Source: Planctomycetota bacterium
Lineage (GTDB): Bacteria > Planctomycetota > MHYJ01 > WSZJ01
NCBI GenBank assembly: GCA_016190145.1
Contig: JACPRD010000106.1
Coordinates: 1-46,748 of the forward strand
Reading direction: 5' to 3'
Length of the DNA: 46,748 nucleotides
The position numbers and the translations under genes were made by a program. Below the pieces are notes generated by a model, which saw only the letters and a program-made list of their open reading frames with translations, ran no database searches and was not told where the DNA came from. Below, in pieces: positions 25,738-34,471 of the stretch (its first letter is position 1; every line of letters starts with the position of its first letter).

Positions 25738-26904
25738 CTACGGTGCCCGGCGCGTGGCGACCCGCCCCGCCAGCGCCTGTTCCACGCCCGAACCCGCCTC
25801 GAGCCCCACGATGTCGTACGCGGCCCGCGGCCGCGCGATCCTCCTCGCCGCCTCCGCCATCCGCCGCCGCACCCCCTCGTCCGTCAGCAGCAGCCGGATC
25901 TTGTACTCGAGCGTCGCCGGGTCCTTCGCCTTCACCGCCGCCCCCGACTCCATCAGATAGTCGCAGTTGCGCTCCTCCTGCCCGGGAATCGGCGCGTACG
26001 CCACGATCGGACACCCTCGCGCGATCGCCTCCGATACCGACAGCCCCCCCGGCTTCGTCACCACGAAGTCGGCCGCCGTCAGGTAGTTCTCCATGTCCGT
26101 CACGAATCCCCGCACCTCCAGCCTCTTCCCCTGCGGCGCCTTCAGCTGCCCCAGCTGCTTCTTCAGGTCCTCGTTCCGCCCGCACACCACCGCGACCTGG
26201 AAGTCCCCCTGCGCCTTCAGCACCGCCTCCACCGTCTCCGCGATGTGCCCCACCCCGAATCCGCCCGACAGCACCAGCACCGTCGGCATCGCCGGGTCCA
26301 GCCCCGCCGCCGCCGCCGCCGCCAGCCGCGTCCGCTCCTTCGAAAACACCGGGTGAATCGGAATCCCCGCCACCACGATCCGGTCCAGCGGCACCCCCTT
26401 GCGGTGTACCTGCCACTTCACCTCCTCGCTCCCCACGTACCACCGCGTCACGTCCGGGTGGATCCAGAAAAAGTGGATGTCGTAGTCCGTCACGCACACC
26501 GATACGGGAGGCAGGAACGCCCGCTCCTTCCGCTTCGAGGACAACAGCACATTCGACGGCAGGAAATGCGTCGTGAGAATCCGGTCCGGCTTGAATTCGT
26601 CGACGAGGCTGTACAGGCCGGCCGCGTTGAAGCGGTCCAGGAGGCGCATCACTTTCGCCGTGCGCGACGACTGCGTCTTCCTGTCGTACGCCTCGTAGAA
26701 GTACCCCCACACCTTCGGGATGTGGTTCACCGCCTGAAGGTACGACTGCGCGTACCATTTCTTGAACAGCTTCGGCGTCCGGTCGAGCGCGTCGACATTC
26801 ATGACGCCGACGTCGGGGCGGGACTCGCGCGAGGCGGCTTCGAGCGCCTGCGCCGCGCGGAGGTGGCCGGCTCCTGCGGAGGCGGCGAGGATGAGGATGC
26901 GCAT
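25738..26904 (-). CDS. MGDG synthase/UgtP-like diacylglycerol glycosyltransferase
   Basis: A 388-residue GT-B glycosyltransferase of the MurG/MGDG-synthase (GT28) type, expected to move a sugar from a UDP-sugar to diacylglycerol at the membrane. N-terminal MRILILAASAGAGHLRAAQAL and LVDEFKPDRILTTHF belong to the MGDG synthase N-domain; the donor-binding half has LSGGFGVGHIAETV, TKPGGLSVSEAIARGCPIV and IPGQEERN. ATG 26904 is chosen because family similarity starts exactly there. First gene of a three-gene operon with the peptidase-barrel and penicillin acylase genes. Confidence 0.9.
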   Translation of the reverse strand: MRILILAASAGAGHLRAAQALEAASRESRPDVGVMNVDALDRTPKLFKKWYAQSYLQAVNHIPKVWGYFYEAYDRKTQSSRTAKVMRLLDRFNAAGLYSLVDEFKPDRILTTHFLPSNVLLSSKRKERAFLPPVSVCVTDYDIHFFWIHPDVTRWYVGSEEVKWQVHRKGVPLDRIVVAGIPIHPVFSKERTRLAAAAAAGLDPAMPTVLVLSGGFGVGHIAETVEAVLKAQGDFQVAVVCGRNEDLKKQLGQLKAPQGKRLEVRGFVTDMENYLTAADFVVTKPGGLSVSEAIARGCPIVAYAPIPGQEERNCDYLMESGAAVKAKDPATLEYKIRLLLTDEGVRRRMAEAARRIARPRAAYDIVGLEAGSGVEQALAGRVATRRAP

Positions 26905-27032
26905 GCGGGGTACGCTACAGCGGTTCCGGCGGGCGTCCAAGCGATTACACTCGCGCCATGACGAGGCGGCGGATTCTTGTATGCCCGCCGCTGTAAGTCC
27001 ACAATGCGTCCTTCGGGAACTGGGAGGCAATC

Positions 27033-27458
27033 TTGCCGACATTTGAGCGGACGATCTATGTCGTGGCGCGGCATCGTCGTGTCTTTTTCGCGCTCGTCCG
27101 GCCGCACCACACGGAGCAGTGGTACTACGGGCTCCGCGTCCGCTCCGACTACCGGCTCGGTTACGCGTTCGATTTCGACCGGGACGGCGAGACGCGGATC
27201 ACCGGCAAGCTGCTCAGGATGACGCCCGGGCGGCGGATCGAGCACACGTTCGGGTTTCCGCGCGTCGACGAGATGGAGTCGCGCGTGAGATTCGATCTCC
27301 TGACGTCCGGAAGCCGCATGACGGAGCTGCGGCTGAAGCACCGCTTCTTCGAGGAGACCGAGACCTGGCGGGCGATCGGAACGTGGTGGGAGCTGGCGCT
27401 TTCGAGCCTCCGGCACTACTGCGAGATCGGGAGGGGGTTGCCGATTCCGAAGCTTTAG
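27033..27458 (+). CDS. SRPBCC/START-like domain protein
   Basis: A 141-residue stand-alone helix-grip protein (AHSA1/polyketide-cyclase-like). N-terminal FERTIYVVARHRRVFFALVRPHHTEQWY matches the start of the fold, and the C-terminal helix WWELALSSLRHYCEIG closes the cavity. These proteins bind hydrophobic ligands; the ligand here is unknown. The start is TTG at 27033 supported by GGGAGG five to six bases upstream; no ATG fits. The gene is isolated between divergent and convergent neighbours. Confidence 0.8.
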   Translation: MPTFERTIYVVARHRRVFFALVRPHHTEQWYYGLRVRSDYRLGYAFDFDRDGETRITGKLLRMTPGRRIEHTFGFPRVDEMESRVRFDLLTSGSRMTELRLKHRFFEETETWRAIGTWWELALSSLRHYCEIGRGLPIPKL

Positions 27459-27508
27459 GAACGTGTTCCGTTCTCCGTTTTCCGTGTCCCCGCAGGGCGG
27501 ACCGCGGG

Positions 27509-28153
27509 TCAGAGCAGACGGGGAATTCCGATGTCTGCGACCGCGACGGTGCCCGTGTGCCCGGGACCGCAGCCGCGCGAGAAGCCGACCTTGGGCGCAT
27601 GCATGGTGAGAGTCCGGGAAGCGCGGATCGCGGCACCCAGCGGGAGGCCGGTGTCGCAGTCCAGCCCACTCGGGATGTCGACCGCGAGAATCGGCAGACC
27701 CAGGGAGTTGAGCTCCTCGATCAGGGCCGGGAAGGGCTCGCGCAGGGGGCCGGAGAGCCCGGTGCCGAAGATCGCGTCGACGACGAGCGCGGAGCCGGCG
27801 ACGGCCGCGCGGATGCCTTCGAGGTCCGAAGGCGCGTGCTCCGAGACGGCGGCCCCCGTGAATTTCAGCGCGCGGTAGTTCAGGAGCGCCTCTCCCTCGA
27901 GGCGGCCGGCCTCGAGCGCCACGACGCGCACCGCCACGCCCCGGTTGTCCAGGTGCCGCGCCGCCACGAATCCGTCGCCGCCGTTCGAGCCCCGGCCGCA
28001 GACCAGCGCCACCGGACCCCGCGGCGCCATCCGGACCGCCTCTTCCGCCACCGCGCGCCCGGCGTTCTCCATCAGGGCGATGGCCGGAATCCCCGCAACC
28101 TCGATCGCCCGGCGGTCGGCCGCGCGCATCTCCTCGCGTGTGAGACCGATCAA
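27509..28153 (-). CDS. nnrE: NAD(P)H-hydrate epimerase
   Basis: A 214-residue YjeF N-terminal domain protein that epimerises damaged NAD(P)H hydrates so that the dehydratase can repair them. Motifs: MENAGRAVAEEAV, GRGSNGGDGFVAARHL, VVDAIFGTGLSG and DIPSGLDCDTG, with APKVGF near the end. It lacks the C-terminal ADP-dependent dehydratase found in fused bacterial NnrD/NnrE proteins, so the dehydratase should be encoded elsewhere. It lies 75 bp downstream of dnaE on the same strand. Confidence 0.93.
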   Translation of the reverse strand: MIGLTREEMRAADRRAIEVAGIPAIALMENAGRAVAEEAVRMAPRGPVALVCGRGSNGGDGFVAARHLDNRGVAVRVVALEAGRLEGEALLNYRALKFTGAAVSEHAPSDLEGIRAAVAGSALVVDAIFGTGLSGPLREPFPALIEELNSLGLPILAVDIPSGLDCDTGLPLGAAIRASRTLTMHAPKVGFSRGCGPGHTGTVAVADIGIPRLL

Positions 28154-28228
28154 TCCCCTCTCCCCGCTTGCCAGCGTCCTGCCGCGAAACCTGACGGGGT
28201 GCGACGCAATGGCCGCTTCCCCTCCGAC

Positions 28229-31200
28229 TCACGCATAGGCGGGCTGCCCTTGCTCGTCGTCCCGCCGCCACCGCTTGCGCGGGTCCGGCCCGCCCTCCAG
28301 ATCCTTCCGCTTCCACACCAGCCGCCCCGGCCCTGCGATTTCCTCCAGGCGCTGCACGGCCTCGGGAACCGGGTTGAACCCGAACTCCCGGGCGGTCGAG
28401 ATCGTGACGCGCGTGCCGTCCTCGGCGGCGACCTGGAAGTACAGTTCGCACGTTCCGGGGTGGGCCTTGAGGGCGGCGGCGAGGCGGTCGAGGAGTTCGT
28501 CCTCCACGGTCGCCAGCCGGATCAGGAGCCGCTGCGAGCAGACTTCGCGCACCTTTTCGACGGCGATGACCTCCGAGACGCGGAGCGAGGGCTCCTCGCG
28601 GTAGCGGTCGACGCGGCCGCGCAGGAAGACGATCCGGTCCTCCGCGACGAGGTCCCCGAATTTCTCCAGCTCCTTCGGAAAGATCGTGGCTTCGATCGAG
28701 CCCGCCAGGTCGCGGAACTTCGCCCGGACCAGTTTCTTCCCCGCGTTCTGGCCCGCCTTCATCACCACCGGAGTCACCGCCGTCAGAATGCCGCCGATCT
28801 GCACCTCGGCGCCTTCCTCCACGCCCGCGGCGGTCGCAGTCGTGCACGTCGAATACGCCTTCACCAGGTCCTTCCACCGCGTCAGCGGGTGGCTCGAGAA
28901 GTAGAAGCCCAGCGTCTCCTTCTCCCCGCGCAGCAGGTCGTCCTCCCCCAGTTCCGGCACGTCCGGCAGCTTCGGCTCCGGCGTCGGCCCCGACCCGCCG
29001 AACAGCCCGCCCTGCCCCAGCTTCCGGTCGGACTGGTGCGTCTGGCCGGCGCGAAGCGCCCGGTCCAGCGCGTCGAGGAGCTGGGAGCGGCGGAGGCCGA
29101 GCGAAGCGAACGCCCCCGACCGGATGAGGATCTCGAGGGTCCCGCGGTCGAGGCATTTCAGGTCGACGAGTTCGCAGAACTGGAAGAAGCCCCTGAACCG
29201 GCCGCCCGCCTTCTCGCGCGCGGCAAGGCTCGCCTCGACCGTGCGGTCCCCCACGCCCTTGATCGCGCCCATCCCGAACCGGATCCGGCCGCCCTTCACC
29301 GAAAACTCCAGTTCGCTCTCGTTCACGTCCGGCGGATCCAGCGGGATCCCGAGCGCCGAGCACTCGTCGCGGAACGCCACGACCTTGTCCGTGTTGCCGC
29401 GGTCGCACGTCAGAAGCGCCGCCATCATCTCGACCGGGTAGTTCGCCTTGAGCCACGCCGTGTGGTAGCTCACGAGCGCGTAGGCCGCCGAGTGCGACTT
29501 GTTGAATCCGTACCCGGCGAAGAACACGATCTGGTTCCAGACCTCCTGCGCGACCTCGGCGGGAACGCCGTTCTTCGAGGAGCCCTCGACGAAGCCCCTC
29601 TCGAACTTCTCCATCAGATCCTTCTTCTTCTTGCCCATCGCCTTCCGCAGCGAGTCCGCTTCCGAGAGCGTGAACCCCGCGAGGCGGTTGGCGATCCGCA
29701 TGACCTGTTCCTGGTAAAGGATCACCCCGTACGTCTCCTTGAGCACCGGCTCGAGCGACGGGTGCAGGTACGTGATCTCGCCGCCGTGCTTGCATTTCAC
29801 GTACTGGTCCACCATGCCGCTTTGAAGCGGCCCCGGGCGGAACAGGGCGAGCAGCGCGATGACGTCCTCGAACTTGTCGGGCCGCAGGCGCACGACGAGT
29901 TCGCGCATCCCGCTCGACTCCAGCTGGAACACGCCCATCGTCTGGCCCTGCTGGAGAAGGGTGTAGGTTTTCGGATCGTCGAGGGGAAGGGTTCCCAGGT
30001 CCACGCGCTTCCCGTGGACTTTCTCGATGAGCCGGAGCGCCTTTTCCATGACGGTGAGCGTCTGGAGGCCGAGGAAATCCATCTTGAGCATGCCGAGCTC
30101 GCCGACGTGCTCCATCGAAAACATGGTGGACTCGATGTCGTTCATGCGGAAGACCGGCACGCGGTCCGTGATCGGCCGGTCGCTGATCACGACGCCCGCC
30201 GCGTGCGTGGATGCGTGGCGCGTTCCGCCTTCGAGCTTCATCGCGATGTCGAACAGCTCCTTCACGCGCGCGTCGGATTCGTATTCCTTCTTCAGCTCCG
30301 GCTCCATCTCGAGGGCGCGCGTCAGCTTCACGTGGATCGGATTCGGCGCCGACGGGTCGCGAGTCGGAATCTTCTTGGCGATGCGGTCCACGTCCGCGAG
30401 CGGCATCGCGAGCGCGCGGCCGACGTCCCGAAGTGCGGCCTTCGCCTGGAGCGTGCCGAACGTGATGATCTGGCAGACGTGGTCCTCGCCGTATTTCTGG
30501 CGCACGTACTGCAGGACCTTCTCGCGTCCCACCTGGCAGATATCGACGTCGATGTCGGGCGGTTCGTTGCGGCCGGGGTTGAGGAAGCGCTCGAACAGCA
30601 GGTCGTAGGCCATCGGGTCCAGTTCGGTGATGCCGAGGCAGTACGAGACGATCGAGCCGGCGGCCGAGCCGCGGCCGGGCCCGACGGGAATCCCGTGCGA
30701 CTTCGCGTAATGGATGAAGTCCCAGACGATCAGGAAGTACCCGGGGAAACCCATCTGGTCGATCACCTTGAGCTCGAATTCCAGCCGCTGGCGGATCGCG
30801 TCCGAGACGACGGCGTAGCGCCGCTTCACTCCGTCCTCGCACAGGTGCCGCAGGTAGGCGATCGGCGTCCCGCCGTCGGGGATCGGAAAGTGCGGCAGGT
30901 GGCGCGCCTTGAAGTCGAACTCGATGCCGCAGCGCGAGGCGATGTCGCCGGTGATGTCGACGGCGCCGGGGAATTCGCGGAACAGCTCGCGCATCTCCTG
31001 CTCCGTGCGGAGGTAGAGCAGGTCGGTGCTCATTTTCATGCGGCTGTCGTCGTTCACCGTCCGGTTCGTGCCGATGCAGATGAGCACGTCCTGCGCCTGC
31101 GCGTCCTCGCGGCGCACGTAGTGGACGTCGTTGGTCGCGACGAGCGGGACTCCGAGCTGCTTCGAGAATCCCGACACGGACCGGGCGATCTGCCGCTCGA

Positions 31201-31744
31201 AGTCCATGCCGTGGTCCTGGATTTCGAGGAACCAGCTGTCCTTCCCGAAGATGTCGCGGTACTCGGCGCACGTCTTGAGCGCCATCTCTTCCTGCCCGGC
31301 GCGGATCTGCACGCTCGACTCGGAATTCGGACAGCCCGAGAACCCGATCAGCCCCTCCGAGTGCGCGGCCAGCATTTCCTTGTCGATGCGCGGCTTGTAA
31401 TAGAATCCCTTCTGGTACGCGTAGCTCGCCAGCTTCACCAGGTTCTGCCAGCCCTTCTGGTTGCGGCACAGGATCGTCATGTGGAACGCGGCCTTGTCGT
31501 TTTTCTTTTCGCGCTCCGTCGCCTTCCCCGGCGCCACGTACGCCTCGTACCCGATCACCGGCTTGATGCCGGCCGCCGCGCATTTCTTCGTGAACTCCAC
31601 CGCGCCGAACAGGTTCCCGTGGTCCGTCAGCGCGAGCGACGTCTGGCCCGCCTTCTTCGCCGCGTCGACCAGGTCCTCGATGCGCGGGAGGCCGTCGAGA
31701 AGCGAGTACGTGGAGTGACAGTGCAGGTGGACGAACTGGCCCAT
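28229..31744 (-). CDS. dnaE: DNA polymerase III alpha subunit
   Basis: The 1171-residue replicative polymerase. PHP domain at the N-terminus (HLHCHSTYSLLDG, LTDHGNLFGAVEF). The polymerase core includes GRGSAAGS, the catalytic aspartates in PPDIDVDI, a third in KMDFLGLQTLTVM, and GYGFNKSHSAAYALVSY. A C-terminal OB-fold (VQIGGILTAVTPVVMK) follows near residue 980. The final charged stretch is short. The length is typical of DnaE1. A good sigma-70 promoter lies about 65-95 bp upstream, so it need not depend on the retron transcript. Confidence 0.97.
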   Translation of the reverse strand: MGQFVHLHCHSTYSLLDGLPRIEDLVDAAKKAGQTSLALTDHGNLFGAVEFTKKCAAAGIKPVIGYEAYVAPGKATEREKKNDKAAFHMTILCRNQKGWQNLVKLASYAYQKGFYYKPRIDKEMLAAHSEGLIGFSGCPNSESSVQIRAGQEEMALKTCAEYRDIFGKDSWFLEIQDHGMDFERQIARSVSGFSKQLGVPLVATNDVHYVRREDAQAQDVLICIGTNRTVNDDSRMKMSTDLLYLRTEQEMRELFREFPGAVDITGDIASRCGIEFDFKARHLPHFPIPDGGTPIAYLRHLCEDGVKRRYAVVSDAIRQRLEFELKVIDQMGFPGYFLIVWDFIHYAKSHGIPVGPGRGSAAGSIVSYCLGITELDPMAYDLLFERFLNPGRNEPPDIDVDICQVGREKVLQYVRQKYGEDHVCQIITFGTLQAKAALRDVGRALAMPLADVDRIAKKIPTRDPSAPNPIHVKLTRALEMEPELKKEYESDARVKELFDIAMKLEGGTRHASTHAAGVVISDRPITDRVPVFRMNDIESTMFSMEHVGELGMLKMDFLGLQTLTVMEKALRLIEKVHGKRVDLGTLPLDDPKTYTLLQQGQTMGVFQLESSGMRELVVRLRPDKFEDVIALLALFRPGPLQSGMVDQYVKCKHGGEITYLHPSLEPVLKETYGVILYQEQVMRIANRLAGFTLSEADSLRKAMGKKKKDLMEKFERGFVEGSSKNGVPAEVAQEVWNQIVFFAGYGFNKSHSAAYALVSYHTAWLKANYPVEMMAALLTCDRGNTDKVVAFRDECSALGIPLDPPDVNESELEFSVKGGRIRFGMGAIKGVGDRTVEASLAAREKAGGRFRGFFQFCELVDLKCLDRGTLEILIRSGAFASLGLRRSQLLDALDRALRAGQTHQSDRKLGQGGLFGGSGPTPEPKLPDVPELGEDDLLRGEKETLGFYFSSHPLTRWKDLVKAYSTCTTATAAGVEEGAEVQIGGILTAVTPVVMKAGQNAGKKLVRAKFRDLAGSIEATIFPKELEKFGDLVAEDRIVFLRGRVDRYREEPSLRVSEVIAVEKVREVCSQRLLIRLATVEDELLDRLAAALKAHPGTCELYFQVAAEDGTRVTISTAREFGFNPVPEAVQRLEEIAGPGRLVWKRKDLEGGPDPRKRWRRDDEQGQPAYA

Positions 31745-31810
31745 GGCGAGCCTCTTTTAGTGTCGTTTTAGGCGGATGTCAGGGAGATGTTAGCCGTCGT
31801 AAGCGCCGCG

Positions 31811-31839
31811 ATCATAGTCCCGCGGCCCGCGGCGTTCAA
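31811..31839 (-). promoter_or_regulatory. Predicted sigma-70 promoter of dnaE
   Basis: On the minus strand TTGAAC (31839-31834) is followed after exactly 17 bp by TATGAT (31816-31811). The predicted start is about 60 nt before the dnaE ATG at 31744. It lies 25 bp or more past the reverse transcriptase stop codon, which gives dnaE a start signal separate from the retron. Confidence 0.55.
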
Positions 31840-31863
31840 ACGAAAGCGCCTTCCGGATCGCGT

Positions 31864-32892
31864 TTACCAGTTGACCGAGCGCCAGGCGGCGAGCAGCTTT
31901 TCGCCTTTCGCCCGGTCCACCGCGCGCACGGCCTCGACGCGCCCGCGGACGTGGGCCGCGAAGTGCGGGAGGCCGTCGCGGTTCGCGGCGGCCGCGCCTT
32001 TCGTTTTCGCCTCGTGCAGCAGGGCCCGCAGCGCCCGCACGGTCCCGCGGGGGGGCGAGACGCGCGCGTTGACGGTGAGGCCTGTGACGGTCTGGCGCGA
32101 CCCGCGGCGCACGATGCGGGTCTTCTCGGGGGCGAGATGGAAACCTTCCTCGCGCAGGATCGTTTTCGTCCAGGCGAGCAGCCGGTCCAGCGGAGCGCAC
32201 CCCGTCCGATGCGAGATCGTGATGTCGTCCGCGTAGCGCGTGTACGACGCCCCGAACGCCCGCGCGAGCGCCTCCAGCCGCCGGTCGAGCCTCCGGCACG
32301 CGAGGTTCGTGAGCGCCGGCGAGGTCGGCGCTCCCTGGGGAAGGCGTCCGTCGCGGCAGGAGAGGCGCGCGAGCGCCTTCGCGACGTCGCCGGAATAGCC
32401 GAGCGCTTCGAAGATCCCGCGGGCGCGGCGAAGTGTGACCTGCCAGAAGAAGTCCCTGAGGTCGAGTTTGGCCACGATGGCTTTGAAGGCGTGCGGCGCG
32501 GCGTTGGTCGCGGGCGACCGTCCTTTCACGAACCCATGCGCCGCCGGCGCCGCGGGGACTCGGTCGAGGATTTCGCGCAGGATCCACCTCTGCGCCTTCT
32601 TGAGCCTCGATTTCGGCGATTCGATTTTCCGTACCCTGCCGTCCGCCTTCGGGATTTCGTGCGTGTGGTAGTGCTTCGCGCGCGGCTTCATCAGCCACGC
32701 CAGGTCCTTTTGCGGAATGCCCAGCCTTCCCGCGAGGACGGCGAGCGACTCGATGGGCGGGAGCCCTGCGGGGGGCGGGGAAGCGCCGCGATTCGGCGGC
32801 CCTTTCGCCTTCGCTCCTGCAGGCGGCGGAGGATCCGGCGCCGGCCTTTTGACCGGCCGGAACAGATCCCTGAGGAAATCGAAAAGCCCCAA
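31864..32892 (-). CDS. Retron-type reverse transcriptase
   Basis: A 342-residue reverse transcriptase. After a Pro-rich N-terminal tail (1-45) and a helical segment (46-70), the RT core begins with YHTHEIPKADGRVRKIESP. Retron-specific motifs are visible: NAAPH (NAxxH, region X) at 130-134 and VTG (region Y) at 269-271. Catalytic aspartates are D144 in KLDLRDFF and YADD at 220-223, with LPQGAPTSP at 184-192. The start is TTG 32892 because AGGAGG lies 7 nt upstream; the only upstream ATG (32973) falls inside the msd RNA. Codon use resembles neighbouring genes, suggesting long residence. No toxin or effector gene is attached; 119 bp downstream is dnaE. Confidence 0.93.
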   Translation of the reverse strand: MGLFDFLRDLFRPVKRPAPDPPPPAGAKAKGPPNRGASPPPAGLPPIESLAVLAGRLGIPQKDLAWLMKPRAKHYHTHEIPKADGRVRKIESPKSRLKKAQRWILREILDRVPAAPAAHGFVKGRSPATNAAPHAFKAIVAKLDLRDFFWQVTLRRARGIFEALGYSGDVAKALARLSCRDGRLPQGAPTSPALTNLACRRLDRRLEALARAFGASYTRYADDITISHRTGCAPLDRLLAWTKTILREEGFHLAPEKTRIVRRGSRQTVTGLTVNARVSPPRGTVRALRALLHEAKTKGAAAANRDGLPHFAAHVRGRVEAVRAVDRAKGEKLLAAWRSVNW

Positions 32893-32899
32893 GCACGTC

Positions 32900-32905
32900 C
32901 CTCCT
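32900..32905 (-). promoter_or_regulatory. Ribosome binding site fixing the RT start
   Basis: AGGAGG on the minus strand, 7 nt before TTG 32892. Between the retron RNA (ending 32946) and this site are a run of seven T residues and a 7-bp hairpin (GAGTCGG / CCGACTC), which may limit read-through from the retron RNA into the reverse transcriptase gene. Confidence 0.7.
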
Positions 32906-32945
32906 GTCCCCGGCGCAGTTCGAGTCGGTCCCGACTCAAAAAAGT

Positions 32946-33140
32946 GAGGGCCGGGGACTCTACTCTCCTGCATGCGAACGACTGGCCTCGCGCAGCGAGG
33001 CCTGTCGTTCGCGAACGCAGCATTTCTGCTCCTGGCGCAGCCAGGTGCAGAAATGCGTCATGTGATGCCGACAGCCCGCGTACGCGGCGGAACGCCGCGC
33101 CCTTCCTTGCGGAAGTCCGCTAAAGTCTCCGCCGGCCCTC
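32946..33140 (-). ncRNA. Retron msr-msd RNA
   Basis: Read on the minus strand, the order matches known retrons. The a1 repeat GAGGGCCGG (33140-33132) pairs with a2 CCGGCCCTC (32954-32946), and an extra GACT/AGTC pairing is possible. TAGC at 33122-33119 carries the likely branching G at 33120. The msr has hairpin 1, CTTCC-GCAA-GGAAG (33115-33102), and hairpin 2, CGCGGCG-TTC-CGCCGCG (33099-33083). The msd consists of two long hairpins, 33056-33020 and 33012-32974, each with one A/A mismatch and a TGC loop. The RNA is about 195 nt and directly upstream of the reverse transcriptase. The priming and end points of the cDNA are inferred, not seen. Confidence 0.85.
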
Positions 33141-33178
33141 GAAAGCAAACCTAACTCTCCGCACCCGCGCCGCCCAAC

Positions 33179-33208
33179 AAAAAAACCCCGGGCCGACGAG
33201 GCCCGGGG
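33179..33208 (-). terminator. Intrinsic terminator of the DUF6263-like gene
   Basis: On the minus strand a perfect 9-bp GC stem (CCCCGGGCC / GGCCCGGGG, loop TCGTC) is followed by seven T residues. It begins about 20 bp after the TAG at 33227 and ends about 39 bp before a1 of the retron, so the retron should have its own promoter in that short gap. TTGTTG at 33180-33175 is a possible -35, but no convincing -10 follows at normal spacing. Confidence 0.88.
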
Positions 33209-33226
33209 TCTCGATCGTCCGTGAAT

Positions 33227-34288
33227 CTACTTCGTCGGCGTCGGCGCCGGAGGATCCTCCGTCGTCACCGGCGGCTTCACCGTCGTGAAGCCGCGGTCCT
33301 TCAGCTCAACCCGCCACTTGTAGTCCGCGTGAATCGACTGCTTCCCCCACGTGATCTCCGAGCCCGCCTGGAACTCCGTCTTCACCAGACATCCCGCTTT
33401 CCGCGAGAACCACGCGTTCCCGCGCTTGCGCGTCTCGCGCGCCAGCGCCAGCCCGATCGCGCCCGCGTCGCTTCCGTCGCGCGCGTTCAGCTTCGCCGGC
33501 GCCACCGCGTGCTCGCGGTCGGTGCTGTGCATCCGGGACTTCACGCACGCGTACTTCCCCACCGTTTCCGTCCCATCGGCGTGGAAGTGGATCGGCTCCT
33601 CGTCGAGCAGCCGGATCTTCTTCGTGTCGACTTCCTTCGCGGCCGGCGTGCAGTCGAACAGGAGGTTCATCCACACCCCCGCCGGCGTCGGATCGTGCGT
33701 CGCCGCGGCCGCGCGCTCGTCGCGTTCCGCCCCCGCCTTCCCGGGCTTCGCCGCGGCGGGCCAGTCCCCGCCCTTCAATTCCCGCCAGCTCCCGTCCGCC
33801 TCCACCGTCGCGGTGAACTTGTGGCCGACGAGCGCCTCGAACCGCTTGAACCCGTTCAGACCCGAGGACTTCTTCTTGTCCGAATCCCACTCGGCGTGTT
33901 CGCCGGTGGTTTCGAAGCGCGTTTCCACCTTGACCGACTTGACCGTGAACTCGATCCGGGCCGAGCCATCATCGCCGACGGCGACGACTACAGCCTCGAG
34001 GCTGTAGGTTTCTTCCTGCGGGTCTCAGTAACAGGGAGGCTTGCCCTTTTCCGGCGGCATCTTCCGGCCTCCCTCCTCCGGCGTCGTCTTGCCGCCCTTC
34101 GTCATTTCGCCGTCGGACCCCTCACCGTGCGACATCCCGCGGTCGAGGTCCGTGACGGTGTAGTGGAAGTAGGTATACAGTTCGTACGTGTATGTCTGGC
34201 CGGGCTTGAACTCCCACGCGCGTTCCTGAGCGCACGCAGGGGCGGCCGCCAGGGCCAGAAGGACGGCGGCGAGTGTGAGGTTTCTCAA
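33227..34288 (-). CDS. DUF6263-like secreted protein with in-frame UGA
   Basis: A 354-codon frame interrupted only by UGA at codon 88 (34025-34027). TTG 34288 with CGGAGG 9 nt upstream starts a signal peptide ending PACAQ. The mature start AWEFKPGQTYTYELYTYFHY and the stretch after the UGA (ETYSLEAVVVAVGDDGSARIEFTVKSVKVETRFE) together make the strand pattern expected for one DUF6263-like beta-rich domain. The UGA falls in a charged loop, in the context Pro-Pro-Cys-Tyr-UGA-Asp-Pro. The downstream part lacks its own signal peptide and binding site. Function unknown; it is an exported protein. Confidence 0.72.
33988..34007 (-). promoter_or_regulatory. SECIS-like hairpin downstream of in-frame UGA
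   Basis: CTACAGCC pairs perfectly with GGCTGTAG around TCGA, forming a 20-nt palindrome. On the mRNA the stem starts 18 nt after the UGA at 34027-34025 and the loop 26 nt after it, within the bacterial SECIS range. The tetraloop does not start with G, so the match to the usual loop rule is imperfect. Confidence 0.5.
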
Positions 34289-34471
34289 GTGCGCGTGCCT
34301 CCGATAGAGGAAGTGTTGAAGAATCCCCACGCACGCCGCGTGCCCATCCATTCAACTATCTAAACCCTTTCACACCAGCGCCTTACGTGTGTGCCGCAAT
34401 TCGCACTCCGAGCAAAAGGTTTAGTCCCTTGACACTCATGTCAAGCCTCCGAACAAACTGCTCCTTCCGCT

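Noticed and set aside
32915-32940. tRNA T-arm-like GTTCGAGTC
   Set aside because: No acceptor, D or anticodon arms around it; it is part of a small hairpin before the RT gene.
32893-32973. RT start at ATG 32973
   Set aside because: This ATG lies within the msd hairpin region, and the encoded extension spans a2. TTG 32892 has a strong AGGAGG.
33227-33928. Separate gene starting at GTG 33928
   Set aside because: The frame stays open and protein-like up to the UGA at 34025, and there is no binding site at 33928.
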